From Desulfovibrionales bacterium (GTDB taxonomy: Bacteria; Desulfobacterota; QYQD01), in assembly GCA_028715605.1 (NCBI GenBank), contig JAQURM010000001.1, positions 240,001-304,000 of the forward strand: 64,000 nucleotides of DNA, in the 5' to 3' direction. Positions within the stretch are counted from its first letter, which is position 1, and each line of letters opens with the position of its first letter. Shown here in pieces: positions 54,330-63,215 of this stretch. The translations under genes were made by a program, and so were the position numbers. The notes beneath the pieces were generated by a model. It worked only from the letters and a program-made list of their open reading frames with translations, was not told the DNA's origin and did not search any database.

Positions 54330-55127
54330 ATGCGCGATAATAAAAAAATCAAAGAAAACTTTTTCAGATTAGTCCAGATCATGGATCGGCTCCGTGCCCC
54401 GGAAGGCTGCCCCTGGGACCGGAAACAATCCGCAGGGACAGTAAAAAACTATCTTCTGGAAGAGACTTATGAAGTGATAGCGGCGGTTGAGGACGATAAC
54501 CCCGGTCAGGTCTGTGAAGAACTGGGCGACCTGCTCTTTCTTATCATATTCTTATCTTTGATGTATGAAGAACCGGAAGCCTTTAACATAAATGATGTGA
54601 TGGAATCTATCGCAGCCAAGCTAATCCGGCGGCATCCCCATGTATTTGGCGCCGAAAGGGTCGCCGGTGCCGAAGAAGTCAGGGACCGGTGGCATAAAAT
54701 CAAGCGGGAGGAGGCCAGACAGCGAGGTGAGGAGGGGTCATTTTTTGCTTCGGTGCCCCGTAATCTCCCCGCATTGCTTCGCGCCCAGCGTATCGGCGCC
54801 CGGGCCGCCCGTACCGGTTTTGACTGGGAAAATGCGGACAGCGTCTGGGAAAAACTGGATGAAGAACTGTCGGAGCTAAAAGAGGCCTGCAATAGAAATA
54901 ACCCGGCGCACATCAGGGATGAAATGGGCGATGTCCTCTTTACCCTGGTTAACTTAAGCAGACATCTCCATATAAATGCGGAAGAGGCCTTGCGACTTAC
55001 GGTAGATAGATTTATCAGGCGATTTGATGAGATGCGGGGCACACTGGAAAAAGACGGCCGGCCGCTGGAAGAATTCACCCTGGAGGAGATGGACGCCGTC
55101 TGGGAAAAGGTCAAAAATAGCGAATAG
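54330..55127 (+). CDS. mazG: Nucleoside triphosphate pyrophosphohydrolase MazG
   Basis: 265 residues with two MazG domains. The N-terminal one has APEGCPWDRKQSAGTVKNYL, LLEETYEVIAA and CEELGDLLFLIIF (metal-binding ExxE...ExxD). The second repeats it: WEKLDEELSELKEAC and RDEMGDVLFTLVNLSRHL. The enzyme hydrolyses (d)NTPs to monophosphate and PPi, cleaning the nucleotide pool. It is probably co-transcribed with cvpA and converges on yggS. Confidence 0.96.
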   Translation: MRDNKKIKENFFRLVQIMDRLRAPEGCPWDRKQSAGTVKNYLLEETYEVIAAVEDDNPGQVCEELGDLLFLIIFLSLMYEEPEAFNINDVMESIAAKLIRRHPHVFGAERVAGAEEVRDRWHKIKREEARQRGEEGSFFASVPRNLPALLRAQRIGARAARTGFDWENADSVWEKLDEELSELKEACNRNNPAHIRDEMGDVLFTLVNLSRHLHINAEEALRLTVDRFIRRFDEMRGTLEKDGRPLEEFTLEEMDAVWEKVKNSE

Positions 55128-55174
55128 CGTTTAGGGTATAGTGTGTCCACTTGCTACCCGCTAATCGCTATACG

Positions 55175-55858
55175 CTATCCTCGTGGCCCAAACAGGGCCG
55201 TGCCGATACGCACTATGGTAGCCCCTTCCTCTATGGCTACCTCAAAATCCCCGGTCATACCCATAGATAGCTCTTCAAGGCGGATGTTGGGAATATTCCT
55301 GACCTGGATTTCCTTCTCCAGCTCCTTAAGACGGCGGAAATAAGGCCGCGCCTTTTCCGGGTCGGCAAAGAAAGGAGGCATAGTCATAAGCCCGCGCACA
55401 GAGAGATTGGGCAGCATGGCTACTTTTTCCAGAAAAGGCAAAAGGGCATTCGGGACAATCCCGCCCTTGTTTTCTTCTCCACTCAAATTGACCTCGATCA
55501 GAACGGGCATAATCCGGGGAATGGCCGCCGCCCGCCGGTTAAGCTCCATGGCCAGGTCTTCGTTATCCAGAGAGTGGATGAGGTCAAAAAGCCGGACTGC
55601 ATACCTGGCTTTGTTGGTCTGCAGGCGGCCGATGAAATGCCAGAATACCCCAAGACCGACCTCTTCGATCTTGGCCCGTGCCTCCTGGACATAATTTTCT
55701 CCGAAAAGTTTAAGTCCGTAAGAAACAGCCCCCCTTATCCTGGCCGCCGGCACAGACTTCGTAGCCGCCAGCAGCTTAACCGTAGATGGGTCGCGCCCGG
55801 CCCGGCAGGCCGCCCCGGAAATCCTCTTTTGGATAGCGGCAATATTTTCTGAAAGCAT
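55175..55858 (-). CDS. yggS: YggS/PROSC-family PLP homeostasis protein
   Basis: 227 residues. The PLP lysine lies in VKLLAATKSVPAARI near 28-42; GENYVQEARAKIE, WHFIGRLQTNKA, LIEVNLSGEENKGG and ELSMGMTGDFEVAIEEGAT are diagnostic, the last binding the PLP phosphate. Non-enzymatic regulator of free PLP and amino-acid pools. Last gene of the tatC2-tatD-maf-yggS block, 21 bp after maf. Confidence 0.96.
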   Translation of the reverse strand: MLSENIAAIQKRISGAACRAGRDPSTVKLLAATKSVPAARIRGAVSYGLKLFGENYVQEARAKIEEVGLGVFWHFIGRLQTNKARYAVRLFDLIHSLDNEDLAMELNRRAAAIPRIMPVLIEVNLSGEENKGGIVPNALLPFLEKVAMLPNLSVRGLMTMPPFFADPEKARPYFRRLKELEKEIQVRNIPNIRLEELSMGMTGDFEVAIEEGATIVRIGTALFGPRG

Positions 55859-55879
55859 ATCTTCCTTTAATCCTATACG

Positions 55880-56509
55880 TTACTCGCTAATCGCTACCCT
55901 GGGACGGATTATATCCACAGCCTGCATGGCCCCGATTAATTCAGATAAAGGCAGACCGACCACATTGGTATATGATCCCTCTATCTTCTCTACCATGAAG
56001 GCGCCGATACCCTGGACGGCATAGGCCCCGGCCTTGTCCATAGGTTCTCCCGTGACTACATAACTTGTAACCTCGGCCGTAGTCAATCTCTTTATCTTCA
56101 CGCGGCTCTGAACCGCCTTTCTATATGCCGCGCCTTTGTCGTGGTGCAACAGGCAGAAGGCCGTGATAACCTCGTGCCAGCGGCCGGAAAGGCGGCCCAG
56201 CATGGAAATCGCCTCTTTCTCAGTCTTTGGTTTGCCCAAGACTTCATGGCCTATAATGACAATAGTGTCCGCAGCCACCACCCAGCTCCGGGGATGACTA
56301 CAAGAAACCGCCCGGGCCTTGGCCTCCGCCATTTCCAGGGCATACCGGGCCGGGTCGCCATCCACGAATGGGGCCTCTTCGACGTGGCTGACTACCACCT
56401 CAAACTTAAGCCCCAAGGTCCGCAAAAAATCCTGACGCCGGGGCGAACCCGAGGCCAGAATCACCGGGCCGGTAGTTTGAAAAGGGCTTGGGCGTTTTTT
56501 CGTGTCCAT
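55880..56509 (-). CDS. maf: Maf-family nucleotide pyrophosphatase
   Basis: 209 residues from MDTKKRP; ILASGSPRRQDFLRTLGL is the N-terminal signature, with EEAPFVDGDP, VVAADTIVIIGHEVLGKP and DKAGAYAVQGIGAFMVEKIEG further on. Maf proteins hydrolyse non-canonical or dTTP/UTP nucleotides. The gene starts inside the tatD 3' end (49-bp overlap), so expression is coupled. An ATG 24 bases upstream is also in frame. Confidence 0.94.
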   Translation of the reverse strand: MDTKKRPSPFQTTGPVILASGSPRRQDFLRTLGLKFEVVVSHVEEAPFVDGDPARYALEMAEAKARAVSCSHPRSWVVAADTIVIIGHEVLGKPKTEKEAISMLGRLSGRWHEVITAFCLLHHDKGAAYRKAVQSRVKIKRLTTAEVTSYVVTGEPMDKAGAYAVQGIGAFMVEKIEGSYTNVVGLPLSELIGAMQAVDIIRPRVAISE

Positions 56510-57234
56510 TGGGCGACCTCTACATCCGAACATCCCTTTATTTCAGCTATCTTTTGGCCTACATGGATGACATAGGCCGGCTCATTTCGCTTCCCCCGAT
56601 AAGGTACCGGCGCCAGAAATGGGGCGTCGGTTTCAATTAGCAAACGATCCATAGGGACATTCTTTACCACATCCTGCAAGATGGTAGCCTTGGGAAAAGT
56701 AACAACACCGGCGATGGAAATATAGAAGCCCATATCCAGGCACTTCCCGGCAAAGGTATAATCACCTGAGAAACAGTGAAATACACCGCCCATATCCTCT
56801 GCTTTTTCTTCCCTTAAGATACGGATGGTCTCATCATGGGCATCACGGTCATGGATAATCAGTGGCAGCCTTAACTCCCTTGCCAGTTGTATCTGCTGCC
56901 TGAAACATATCTCCTGCTCCCGCCGCGGGGAATATTCCTTGAAAAAATCAAGCCCTATCTCACCAATGGCCACTACACGCGGATTTTTAGTCAGATGTCT
57001 TAGATCGTCGTAAGTCTCGTCGGTTACCCCTTTCGCGTCATGGGGGTGTATGCCTGTAGCGGCAAATACGCCTTCATACTGTTCGGCAATAGCCACGGCC
57101 TGCCGGGAGCTGGGGAGATTAATGCCAATGGTAATTATCTGTCTGACCCGGGCCGCATGGGCCCTGGAAACTATCTGTGCCTGGTCTGAGGCAGAATCAT
57201 ACATGTCCAGATGGGCGTGGGTGTCGATATACAT
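56461..57234 (-). CDS. tatD: TatD-family metal-dependent hydrolase/DNase
   Basis: 257 residues, amidohydrolase-like TIM barrel. Metal ligands: DTHAHLD (4-10), IGEIGLDFF (Glu), LIIHDRDAHDE (His), VFHCFSGDY (His) and LIETDAPFLAP (Asp). TatD proteins have 3'-5' DNase activity and roles in quality control. The start lies 5 bp after the stop of the divergent tatC2. Confidence 0.95.
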   Translation of the reverse strand: MYIDTHAHLDMYDSASDQAQIVSRAHAARVRQIITIGINLPSSRQAVAIAEQYEGVFAATGIHPHDAKGVTDETYDDLRHLTKNPRVVAIGEIGLDFFKEYSPRREQEICFRQQIQLARELRLPLIIHDRDAHDETIRILREEKAEDMGGVFHCFSGDYTFAGKCLDMGFYISIAGVVTFPKATILQDVVKNVPMDRLLIETDAPFLAPVPYRGKRNEPAYVIHVGQKIAEIKGCSDVEVAQWTRKNAQALFKLPAR

Positions 57235-57239
57235 GCGCC

Positions 57240-57929
57240 TTAATTCCCCATGATCCGCAAGGCTACAATGCCCAGCTCGTATAAGGCATAAAGAGGCACG
57301 GCCATAAGCATCATGTTAAACACATCGGGCGTAGGGGTGGCGACAGCCGCCACAATGGTGACTATAAATATAGCGTAGCGGCGGGAGCGCTGAAAAAATC
57401 CGGCTCCACAGAGTCCGATCCTGCCACAGAAGGCCATGCCTAAAGGCAACTCAAACATGGTCCCAAAGGCCAGAATAAAGACAAAACAGAAGGTAAGAAA
57501 GCGGTCGAGGGAAATAGCCGCCTTAACGTGCGCGGTCTGATAACCAAGGAGGAACTTAACACCAAAGGGAAGGGTAATAAAATAGCAAAAGGCAGCCCCG
57601 GCATAGAATAAAAGGATGCCTGTAAGCACAAATAACAGCCCTGTTTTCCTGGTCAGCCCATAAGGTTTAGCTACAGCGCGCCAGAGCATTACCATAATAA
57701 AGGGGACGAGCGCAAAGATACTGATGGCGAAGGAAAGTTTAATCAACGCCATAAAAGGCTCGGAGACTGAAAAAAAGGCCAGTTCTTGATGGAGGTGGCC
57801 CTGGAGGGCGGCTAGTATCCGGCCGGAAAGAAAGTAAGCGCCTATGGTGGCAGCCACCAAGGCCGTAATTATCCATAGTATGCTGCGGCGCAATACAGTC
57901 AAAAATTGTAGTAACTTTTCTTGTTCCAT
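57240..57929 (-). CDS. tatC2: Divergent TatC paralogue lacking signal-binding glutamates
   Basis: 229 residues with six helices and clear TatC features: PFMALIKLSFAISIFALVPF, LLFYAGAAFCYFITLPFGVKFL, GTMFELPLG and ATPTPDVFNMMLMAVPLY. Aligned to E. coli TatC, Glu15 of HLxELRxR is Val12 (FLTVLRRS), and Glu103 is Thr (PYGLTRKT). Both glutamates bind the twin-arginine signal. The membrane fold seems kept while recognition of RR signals is probably lost or changed. It heads the tatD-maf-yggS block and has no TatA next to it. The complete TatC is at 46810. Confidence 0.9.
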   Translation of the reverse strand: MEQEKLLQFLTVLRRSILWIITALVAATIGAYFLSGRILAALQGHLHQELAFFSVSEPFMALIKLSFAISIFALVPFIMVMLWRAVAKPYGLTRKTGLLFVLTGILLFYAGAAFCYFITLPFGVKFLLGYQTAHVKAAISLDRFLTFCFVFILAFGTMFELPLGMAFCGRIGLCGAGFFQRSRRYAIFIVTIVAAVATPTPDVFNMMLMAVPLYALYELGIVALRIMGN

Positions 57930-58122
57930 CAGGCCTATGCCGTTAGCCGCAGAGGAAAAAATGAAAATCTGGAAATCAAGAAATCAGGAACAAAAGATTT
58001 TTTCATGAGTTTTCGCCCCGGCGAATCTGCCTCAGGCACGACCTGAGTTCCAAATTTTATTCTTTTTGCAGTCTTTGCGCCTTTGCGTGAAAATATGCCC
58101 CCTGCGAACGGTGTTATTTGTA

Positions 58123-58947
58123 TTAGAGGTGTTTACGAATAAAATTGACGGCGTTTTTAAATAATATAAGCCCCTGGCCTTCTTCAGGCAGTTTCTCCCG
58201 TGTCCAGCGAGGATGGTTGGTATAATGCAGATAGGCCTCAGGATGGGGCATAAGCCCGAAGAGTCTCCCGGTAGGATCGCAAATACCGGCGATGGCATCT
58301 GTGGAACCATTAGGATTCCAGGGGTATTCCATGGTCGGCTCATCACCCGCTGCCTGCGTATATTGAAGAACCACCAACCCATCCGTATGTAATCTTTTTA
58401 ATACAGAGGCGTCCCGGGCGATGAATTTCCCCTCGCCATGCCGTACCGGTAAGTAGAGGCGGTCAATGCCCTTTGTAAGCACGCAGGGAGAATGGCTGTT
58501 CACCCGGAGGCAGGCCCAGCGATCTTCAAAACGGCCGGAGTCATTATAGGTCAACGTTACCTCGCGTTCCGTGTAGCGGCCGTCAAAGCCAGGCAGAAGG
58601 CCCAGCTTGACCATCAACTGGAAACCATTGCAAACGCCGAAGACAAGTTTGCCCGCATTAATAAAACGAAGCAGTTGTTCCAGAAGGCGCTCTCCGCTGC
58701 CCCGGACCGTGGCATAGCGAAAACGATTGGCGCCGGCCTGGGCGGCGCCGAGATCATCTCCATCTAGGAAACCGCCGGGCAGATTCAAAAAGTGGTAGTC
58801 ATCAAGGCGCTTGACACCATAAATAAGATCACTGATATGAACAATGTCAACTTCGTCCGCACCGGCCAGGCGGCAGGCATGGGCCATCTCCATTTCACAA
58901 TTTGTGCCATTGCCGGAAATAACAATAGAACGCACTTTTTTTACCAT
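58123..58947 (-). CDS. purQ: Phosphoribosylformylglycinamidine synthase glutaminase subunit PurQ
   Basis: 274 residues, class I glutamine amidotransferase: NLPGGFLDGDDLGA near 55, nucleophile C106 in VFGVCNGFQLM, and H235/E237 in LMPHPEAYLHY. It feeds ammonia to PurL in step 4 of purine synthesis. At 274 residues it is larger than the ~225-residue Bacillus PurQ and looks more like the PurL C-terminal domain of large enzymes. No purS or purL is in the window. Confidence 0.93.
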   Translation of the reverse strand: MVKKVRSIVISGNGTNCEMEMAHACRLAGADEVDIVHISDLIYGVKRLDDYHFLNLPGGFLDGDDLGAAQAGANRFRYATVRGSGERLLEQLLRFINAGKLVFGVCNGFQLMVKLGLLPGFDGRYTEREVTLTYNDSGRFEDRWACLRVNSHSPCVLTKGIDRLYLPVRHGEGKFIARDASVLKRLHTDGLVVLQYTQAAGDEPTMEYPWNPNGSTDAIAGICDPTGRLFGLMPHPEAYLHYTNHPRWTREKLPEEGQGLILFKNAVNFIRKHL

Positions 58948-59008
58948 CTATCCTCCAAAGCGAGGCCATTATAGTCCAAGGGGGTAAAAAATCAAGCTAT
59001 TCAAACGT

Positions 59009-59270
59009 GGACTTTCCCCAAAAAACTCGGCAGATTAGGTCAACGTATTAATTTTTAGCCAATTTTCGCAGGCTGGAAATGGAAGCCGTCATCCCTTCGC
59101 TTCACGGCTTTTGCAGCGACCCTTTCGGGACTCGCAGGCGGGGAAGGTTTGCCCCTTCCAGTCTCTAAAGGGCTGGCTTTCCCCTTCCTGCTCGCCCTCG
59201 AAGGGTGCCCCACTGCTCCAGCAAGTTTCGCTCAGGAACAACGGCTTCCATAAAAATGTGGGGAAAGTCC
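59009..59270. mobile_element. MITE-like element, full copy B (~262 bp)
   Basis: ggactttcccc at 59009-59019 and ggggaaagtcc at 59260-59270 are perfect inverted ends. The interior matches copy A (4514-4772) over ccttcgcttcacggctt, ctctaaagggctggctttcc, gctcgccctcgaagggtgcc and ctcaggaacaacggcttcc. Flanks attcaaacgt and atccaaactt resemble a decayed target duplication. Confidence 0.72.
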
Positions 59271-59385
59271 ACATCCAAACTTTCCGAATCTACTATCTTC
59301 CATTTAGTTCACCCCACAGCATGCAGAGGGCGGGGCGTCACGTTGGCAGCTATCAGCGGCCGGTTTCCGGGTGGCGCATGAAATC

Positions 59386-61167
59386 TCAAATTTCTACGAG
59401 GAGGACATGGATGTAACGCGGATCTATAGGGGTGTGAATATCAAGAAATCCCATATCTTCTTCTATGCGTTTATGGCAGGCTTCAAGATAGCGGGTAATA
59501 CGCCCCCGCTCTTCGGGTGCAGGAGAAAAAAACGGCCCCAGCAGGGTCTTTTCCATCTCTTCTTTTATATCCGGTGAGAGCTTTCGCCCTTTTTCTTTGC
59601 TGCCTTTCGCCCAAAGTCCGGGGAAAAGGGTGTGGAGTTCCTCGACCGTAACGGGCCAAAGACGCGGGGTATTTTTTGATAGCATTTGGGCCACGACAGT
59701 AAACAGGATTACACTCCAGTTGAGTTCTATGGCCATCTGAATGTTGCATGCAGCCAAGGGAAGGTCCTTTATCAGGCCATAATCGGCAAGACGTTCTTTC
59801 ATCAACCTGCCGATGAGTTCTGCCTCTTCCAGCCTTTCCTTAGTTTCCTCCACCTCGCGCAGCGCACCAAAATCACGATAATCATCGCCCCTATCCATTC
59901 TGTCTGCGCCAAAAGGGTCGTAATAGAGCGGATGCCTCCGTAATAACCCGGCCAGAAGCGAACGCCAGGGTTCATCCGCCGGAGAAAGGTCTTTCTCTAC
60001 ACAGCCTTTATTGACCATAGATAGGGCCTTTTTCTTCAAGGCTATAGCCTGCGCATAGCCAAAGCGAAATATCTCAGTTAGGGGCGTAGACTCAAGGAGC
60101 TGCCGGGCCTGTTCGGGTTGCCCCTGGCTGATATATTCCAGGCCGATATTAAGGTAGCGGGAGGCCTTCTGGATCCCCCTCTTAATATCCTTCATCTCGT
60201 CGAAGTCAAGGACATCGGCCATGACCACATGGTTGCATACATGGGCCCAACCGCGCTTGATGCGGTCCAGAAGCTCTTGATCACTTATGAGTTCAAGGAC
60301 CTTTAGTACAAAAGAGGGTCGTTCGGAAACAGACAGCGGATATACAGGCGCCGGAGCTTTGGACTCCATGTCTGATTCGATGAGATGTGGAGATGTAGCC
60401 GGTTTTACACGGGAGGGATCGGGTATGGAGGGCGGTTTGTATATATCCAGGGCCTCATGAAAGGTGGGGACACCATGCTCTGCCAGTCTGGCCTGCCGCC
60501 ATTTATAGGCATCCTCTTCACTCTCCATTTCAACGTCCCAGACTATAGATTCCATGAGATCAAAGTAAAGCTTTGGATTTATCTCCCGGGCAATCTCCAC
60601 GATCCTACCCAGCGTTTCCTGAACGCCAGGCTTCTTAAAGCGAATAAAGTAATAATTATCCACGGTAAAGGGTGGGAAGGCGTCAATCTCTTCAAGCCTG
60701 TCTTCCTCCATGCCGACCTTAAAGGCGCTGGCAAAATGTTTAAACAGACTCACCAGGAGAGCAAATTCCACGGTATTAAGCCACGCGGCTACCTTGTCCT
60801 CACTGCAGGCAAAGAGGAGGCGCAGCCACTCAAAAATCTTATCGGGTCTAAGGCGGTCCTTTTGCCACCAATCAATATCCAGGATAAGGTGCAGTTGCTC
60901 AGAAGTGGTCAGACTGATGAGCGGGAGGGCATCTGTGGCCCCTATCTCTTTTATCGTAAAAAATAACTCTTCCGGCGGGAAAAGGGCCACGATCTCTTCT
61001 GGACGGCTCGTCAGTAGCACCAGGGACTGTCTTTCCTTCGCGGAGGCGCGCATTATAAAGTCAACCCGATCCGGCAAAGGCAACTGATCCAGAAAACGGC
61101 CTGCTTCGCGGGCCTCCAGCTTTAGCAAGTCACCCGGTGATTTTTCCGTATATGAATTCACTTCCAT
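59386..61167 (-). CDS. DUF6178-family protein
   Basis: 593 residues, helical, cytoplasmic. It starts near LLKLEAREAGRFLDQLP and contains FTIKEIGATDALPLISLTTSEQ and a conserved FDWWQKDRL-like ILDIDWWQKDRLRP. I recognise it as the DUF6178 family of Desulfobacterota, for which no function is known. A proline-rich linker near residue 255 separates two helical halves. It lies downstream of the yraN-rnhB block but is separated by about 120 bp with repeats. Confidence 0.8.
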   Translation of the reverse strand: MEVNSYTEKSPGDLLKLEAREAGRFLDQLPLPDRVDFIMRASAKERQSLVLLTSRPEEIVALFPPEELFFTIKEIGATDALPLISLTTSEQLHLILDIDWWQKDRLRPDKIFEWLRLLFACSEDKVAAWLNTVEFALLVSLFKHFASAFKVGMEEDRLEEIDAFPPFTVDNYYFIRFKKPGVQETLGRIVEIAREINPKLYFDLMESIVWDVEMESEEDAYKWRQARLAEHGVPTFHEALDIYKPPSIPDPSRVKPATSPHLIESDMESKAPAPVYPLSVSERPSFVLKVLELISDQELLDRIKRGWAHVCNHVVMADVLDFDEMKDIKRGIQKASRYLNIGLEYISQGQPEQARQLLESTPLTEIFRFGYAQAIALKKKALSMVNKGCVEKDLSPADEPWRSLLAGLLRRHPLYYDPFGADRMDRGDDYRDFGALREVEETKERLEEAELIGRLMKERLADYGLIKDLPLAACNIQMAIELNWSVILFTVVAQMLSKNTPRLWPVTVEELHTLFPGLWAKGSKEKGRKLSPDIKEEMEKTLLGPFFSPAPEERGRITRYLEACHKRIEEDMGFLDIHTPIDPRYIHVLLVEI

Positions 61168-61284
61168 AATATAAAACCCTTTCAGGCCATCAGCCCTCAG
61201 CGGTCAGCAAAAAAGAGATTTCAAATTTCAAATCTAAAATTAAGAATATTGGGACTGAACGCTGATAGCTGAATGCTTATAATT

Positions 61285-61653
61285 TCAATAGGTAACATCG
61301 AAGGCATTTTTGATAAGTTCAAACTGCGGCTGGCCACCTGCAAATTGGATGGTCACCACGTCGAAGCGGGCTTGCTGGCTGGAAAGCCCATTCTTATTTA
61401 TAAACGCCAGGGCCGTCCTGGACAACTGTCTTTTTTTGTGGGCGGTAATAGCCTCCTTGGGATCTCCATACCTAAGGGAGCCACGGGATTTAACCTCTAT
61501 GAACACCAGCGCCCCGTCTTCTTCCGCAATAATGTCCACCTCTCCCAGGCTGTCCCGGTAGTTTCTGGCCAAAATAACATACCCGGTTTTTTTGAGGAAT
61601 GTTACGGCTAAGTCCTCTCCCTTTTTGCCGGCGAGTATCTTATCCAACCACAT
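61285..61653 (-). CDS. yraN: YraN/UPF0102-family nuclease-fold protein
   Basis: 122 residues. The Holliday-junction-resolvase-like fold shows GKKGEDLAVTFLKKTGYVILARNYR, GEVDIIAEEDGALVFIEVKSR (the E-x-D...E-x-K active-site pattern) and ITAHKKRQLSRTA. Role in the cell uncertain. It overlaps the rnhB 3' end by 14 bp, the standard order. Confidence 0.95.
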   Translation of the reverse strand: MWLDKILAGKKGEDLAVTFLKKTGYVILARNYRDSLGEVDIIAEEDGALVFIEVKSRGSLRYGDPKEAITAHKKRQLSRTALAFINKNGLSSQQARFDVVTIQFAGGQPQFELIKNAFDVTY

Positions 61654-62281
61654 ACTCCTTTACACCGCGAAAGCTCCGCCGGTGTATGGGGCAGCAGCCA
61701 TGTTTCTCAATGGCCTGGCGGTGTTCTCTGGTGCCATAGCCCTTGTTCCGGCCAAAGTTATACACCGGATATTGCTCATGGTACTTATCCATAAGCGCAT
61801 CCCGATATACCTTGGCAATGATGGAGGCCGCGGCAATAGATACGCTTCGGGAATCCCCTTGGGCTATGGTTTTTTGGGGAATGGCGGCGGGCATAGGCAC
61901 AATGCCGTCCACCAGGAGATAATCCGGCCTGGGATTAAGCTGAGCCACAGCTAGTTGCATAGCCTTAAGCGTGGCCTGAAGGATATTAATCTGATCGATC
62001 TCTTCTGACTCTATGGCGCCGATGCCTATAGATATGGCCTGGCTACGGATAAGATCATCGCAAGTGGCTCGCTGGCGGGCAGAAAGGACTTTAGAGTCAT
62101 CTATCCCCGTAAACTCACCGGTAGGGGGCATAATAACAGCGGCAGCCACCACCGGTCCTGCTAACGGTCCCCGCCCGACCTCATCTACCCCGGCTACAAA
62201 CCTCATACCTTGAAGGTGAAGTTTTCTCTCCCAGAATAGAAGTCCGCCTCCTTCGAATTCGGGCGAGGCAAGCTCCAACAT
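61640..62281 (-). CDS. rnhB: Ribonuclease HII
   Basis: 213 residues. The catalytic DEDD set is visible: VAGVDEVGRGPLAGPV (D and E), IDDSKVLSARQR, LLVDGIVPMP (D) and SIIAKVYRDALMD (D). It removes ribonucleotides and RNA-DNA hybrids. 8 bp after rplS. Confidence 0.97.
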   Translation of the reverse strand: MLELASPEFEGGGLLFWERKLHLQGMRFVAGVDEVGRGPLAGPVVAAAVIMPPTGEFTGIDDSKVLSARQRATCDDLIRSQAISIGIGAIESEEIDQINILQATLKAMQLAVAQLNPRPDYLLVDGIVPMPAAIPQKTIAQGDSRSVSIAAASIIAKVYRDALMDKYHEQYPVYNFGRNKGYGTREHRQAIEKHGCCPIHRRSFRGVKEYVVG

Positions 62282-62289
62282 AACTATCC

Positions 62290-62634
62290 CTACCTCTTTT
62301 CCTTAATGCGAGCCGCCTTTCCGGACAATTTACGGAGATAGTAAAGTTTGGCCCGACGTACCTGGCCATGAGAGATGACCTCAATACGATCAATACGTGG
62401 TGAATGTAAAAGGAAAGTCCTCTCTACTCCCACGCCATAGGAAACCTTTCGCACAGTAAAGGTAGTATCAGCAAGGCCCCCGCGCATACGGATAACTATC
62501 CCCTCAAAGACCTGAATGCGCTCTTTTTCTTCGCCTTCTTTTATCTTGACGTGGACCTTTACTTTATCCCCTGGTCTAAAATCAGGCAGATCGCCCCGCA
62601 TCTGTTCACGTTCAAGCAGTTCCATTACATCCAT
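62290..62634 (-). CDS. rplS: 50S ribosomal protein L19
   Basis: 114 residues; [21 protein letters not shown]-type start, [32 protein letters not shown] and [19 protein letters not shown] are all conserved. L19 sits at the 30S-50S interface. Usual place between trmD and rnhB. Confidence 0.98.
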   Translation of the reverse strand: MDVMELLEREQMRGDLPDFRPGDKVKVHVKIKEGEEKERIQVFEGIVIRMRGGLADTTFTVRKVSYGVGVERTFLLHSPRIDRIEVISHGQVRRAKLYYLRKLSGKAARIKEKR

Positions 62635-62645
62635 AAAGTACCTCC

Positions 62646-63215
62646 CTATCCTCTGTCACCCAAAAATCTATCTACTATAATAGCCGCAGCGCTGCGCACA
62701 GAAAGGTGATTGTACTGTGCGCATTTTTGCACCGGCTTTAAAACATAATCGGCTTGTTCTATTACCTCTCCGGCTAATCCCCAGGCCGTGCCGAAAATCA
62801 ACAATAGCGGGCGATCACCCGCTAACAGTCTCCGCGCCTCTTCTATACCAAGCGCCGGCCTTCTTTCCCTGGCGCCTGTAGCCAGGACAACGGGTTCCTT
62901 GCCGGTTCCGGCCTGAATACTTTCCCGGGCCTGTTTGATGGAATCGCTAACCCGTACCAAATTAAGGGCATCTACCCGGTCCTTATTGTACACGCCGCCC
63001 CAGCCGAAAAGCCAATGGTCAAGTATCCGCCCTATAAAAGCCTGTTGTTCTTTAACCGGGGTTATAACATGGAAGGCGCCCAGATCATAAGTTTTCGCCA
63101 GCCGCGCTAAATCATGTAAGTCCAAATTAGTTACGGCTGAGGCAATAATAGAGCCATTTTTATTATAAACAGGATAGTGGACAAGCGCTATGTCCACCCG
63201 AACCTTATTTTGCAT
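62646..63215 (-). CDS. SPOUT-type RNA methyltransferase-like protein
   Basis: 189 residues of the RNA_Me_trans family (PF09936) that sits between trmD and rplS in Desulfobacterota and Thermotogae. [20 protein letters not shown] starts the fold; [19 protein letters not shown] near 133 resembles the SAM-binding knot loop, and [16 protein letters not shown] closes it. The RNA target is not established. It overlaps trmD by one base. Confidence 0.88.
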   Translation of the reverse strand: MQNKVRVDIALVHYPVYNKNGSIIASAVTNLDLHDLARLAKTYDLGAFHVITPVKEQQAFIGRILDHWLFGWGGVYNKDRVDALNLVRVSDSIKQARESIQAGTGKEPVVLATGARERRPALGIEEARRLLAGDRPLLLIFGTAWGLAGEVIEQADYVLKPVQKCAQYNHLSVRSAAAIIVDRFLGDRG

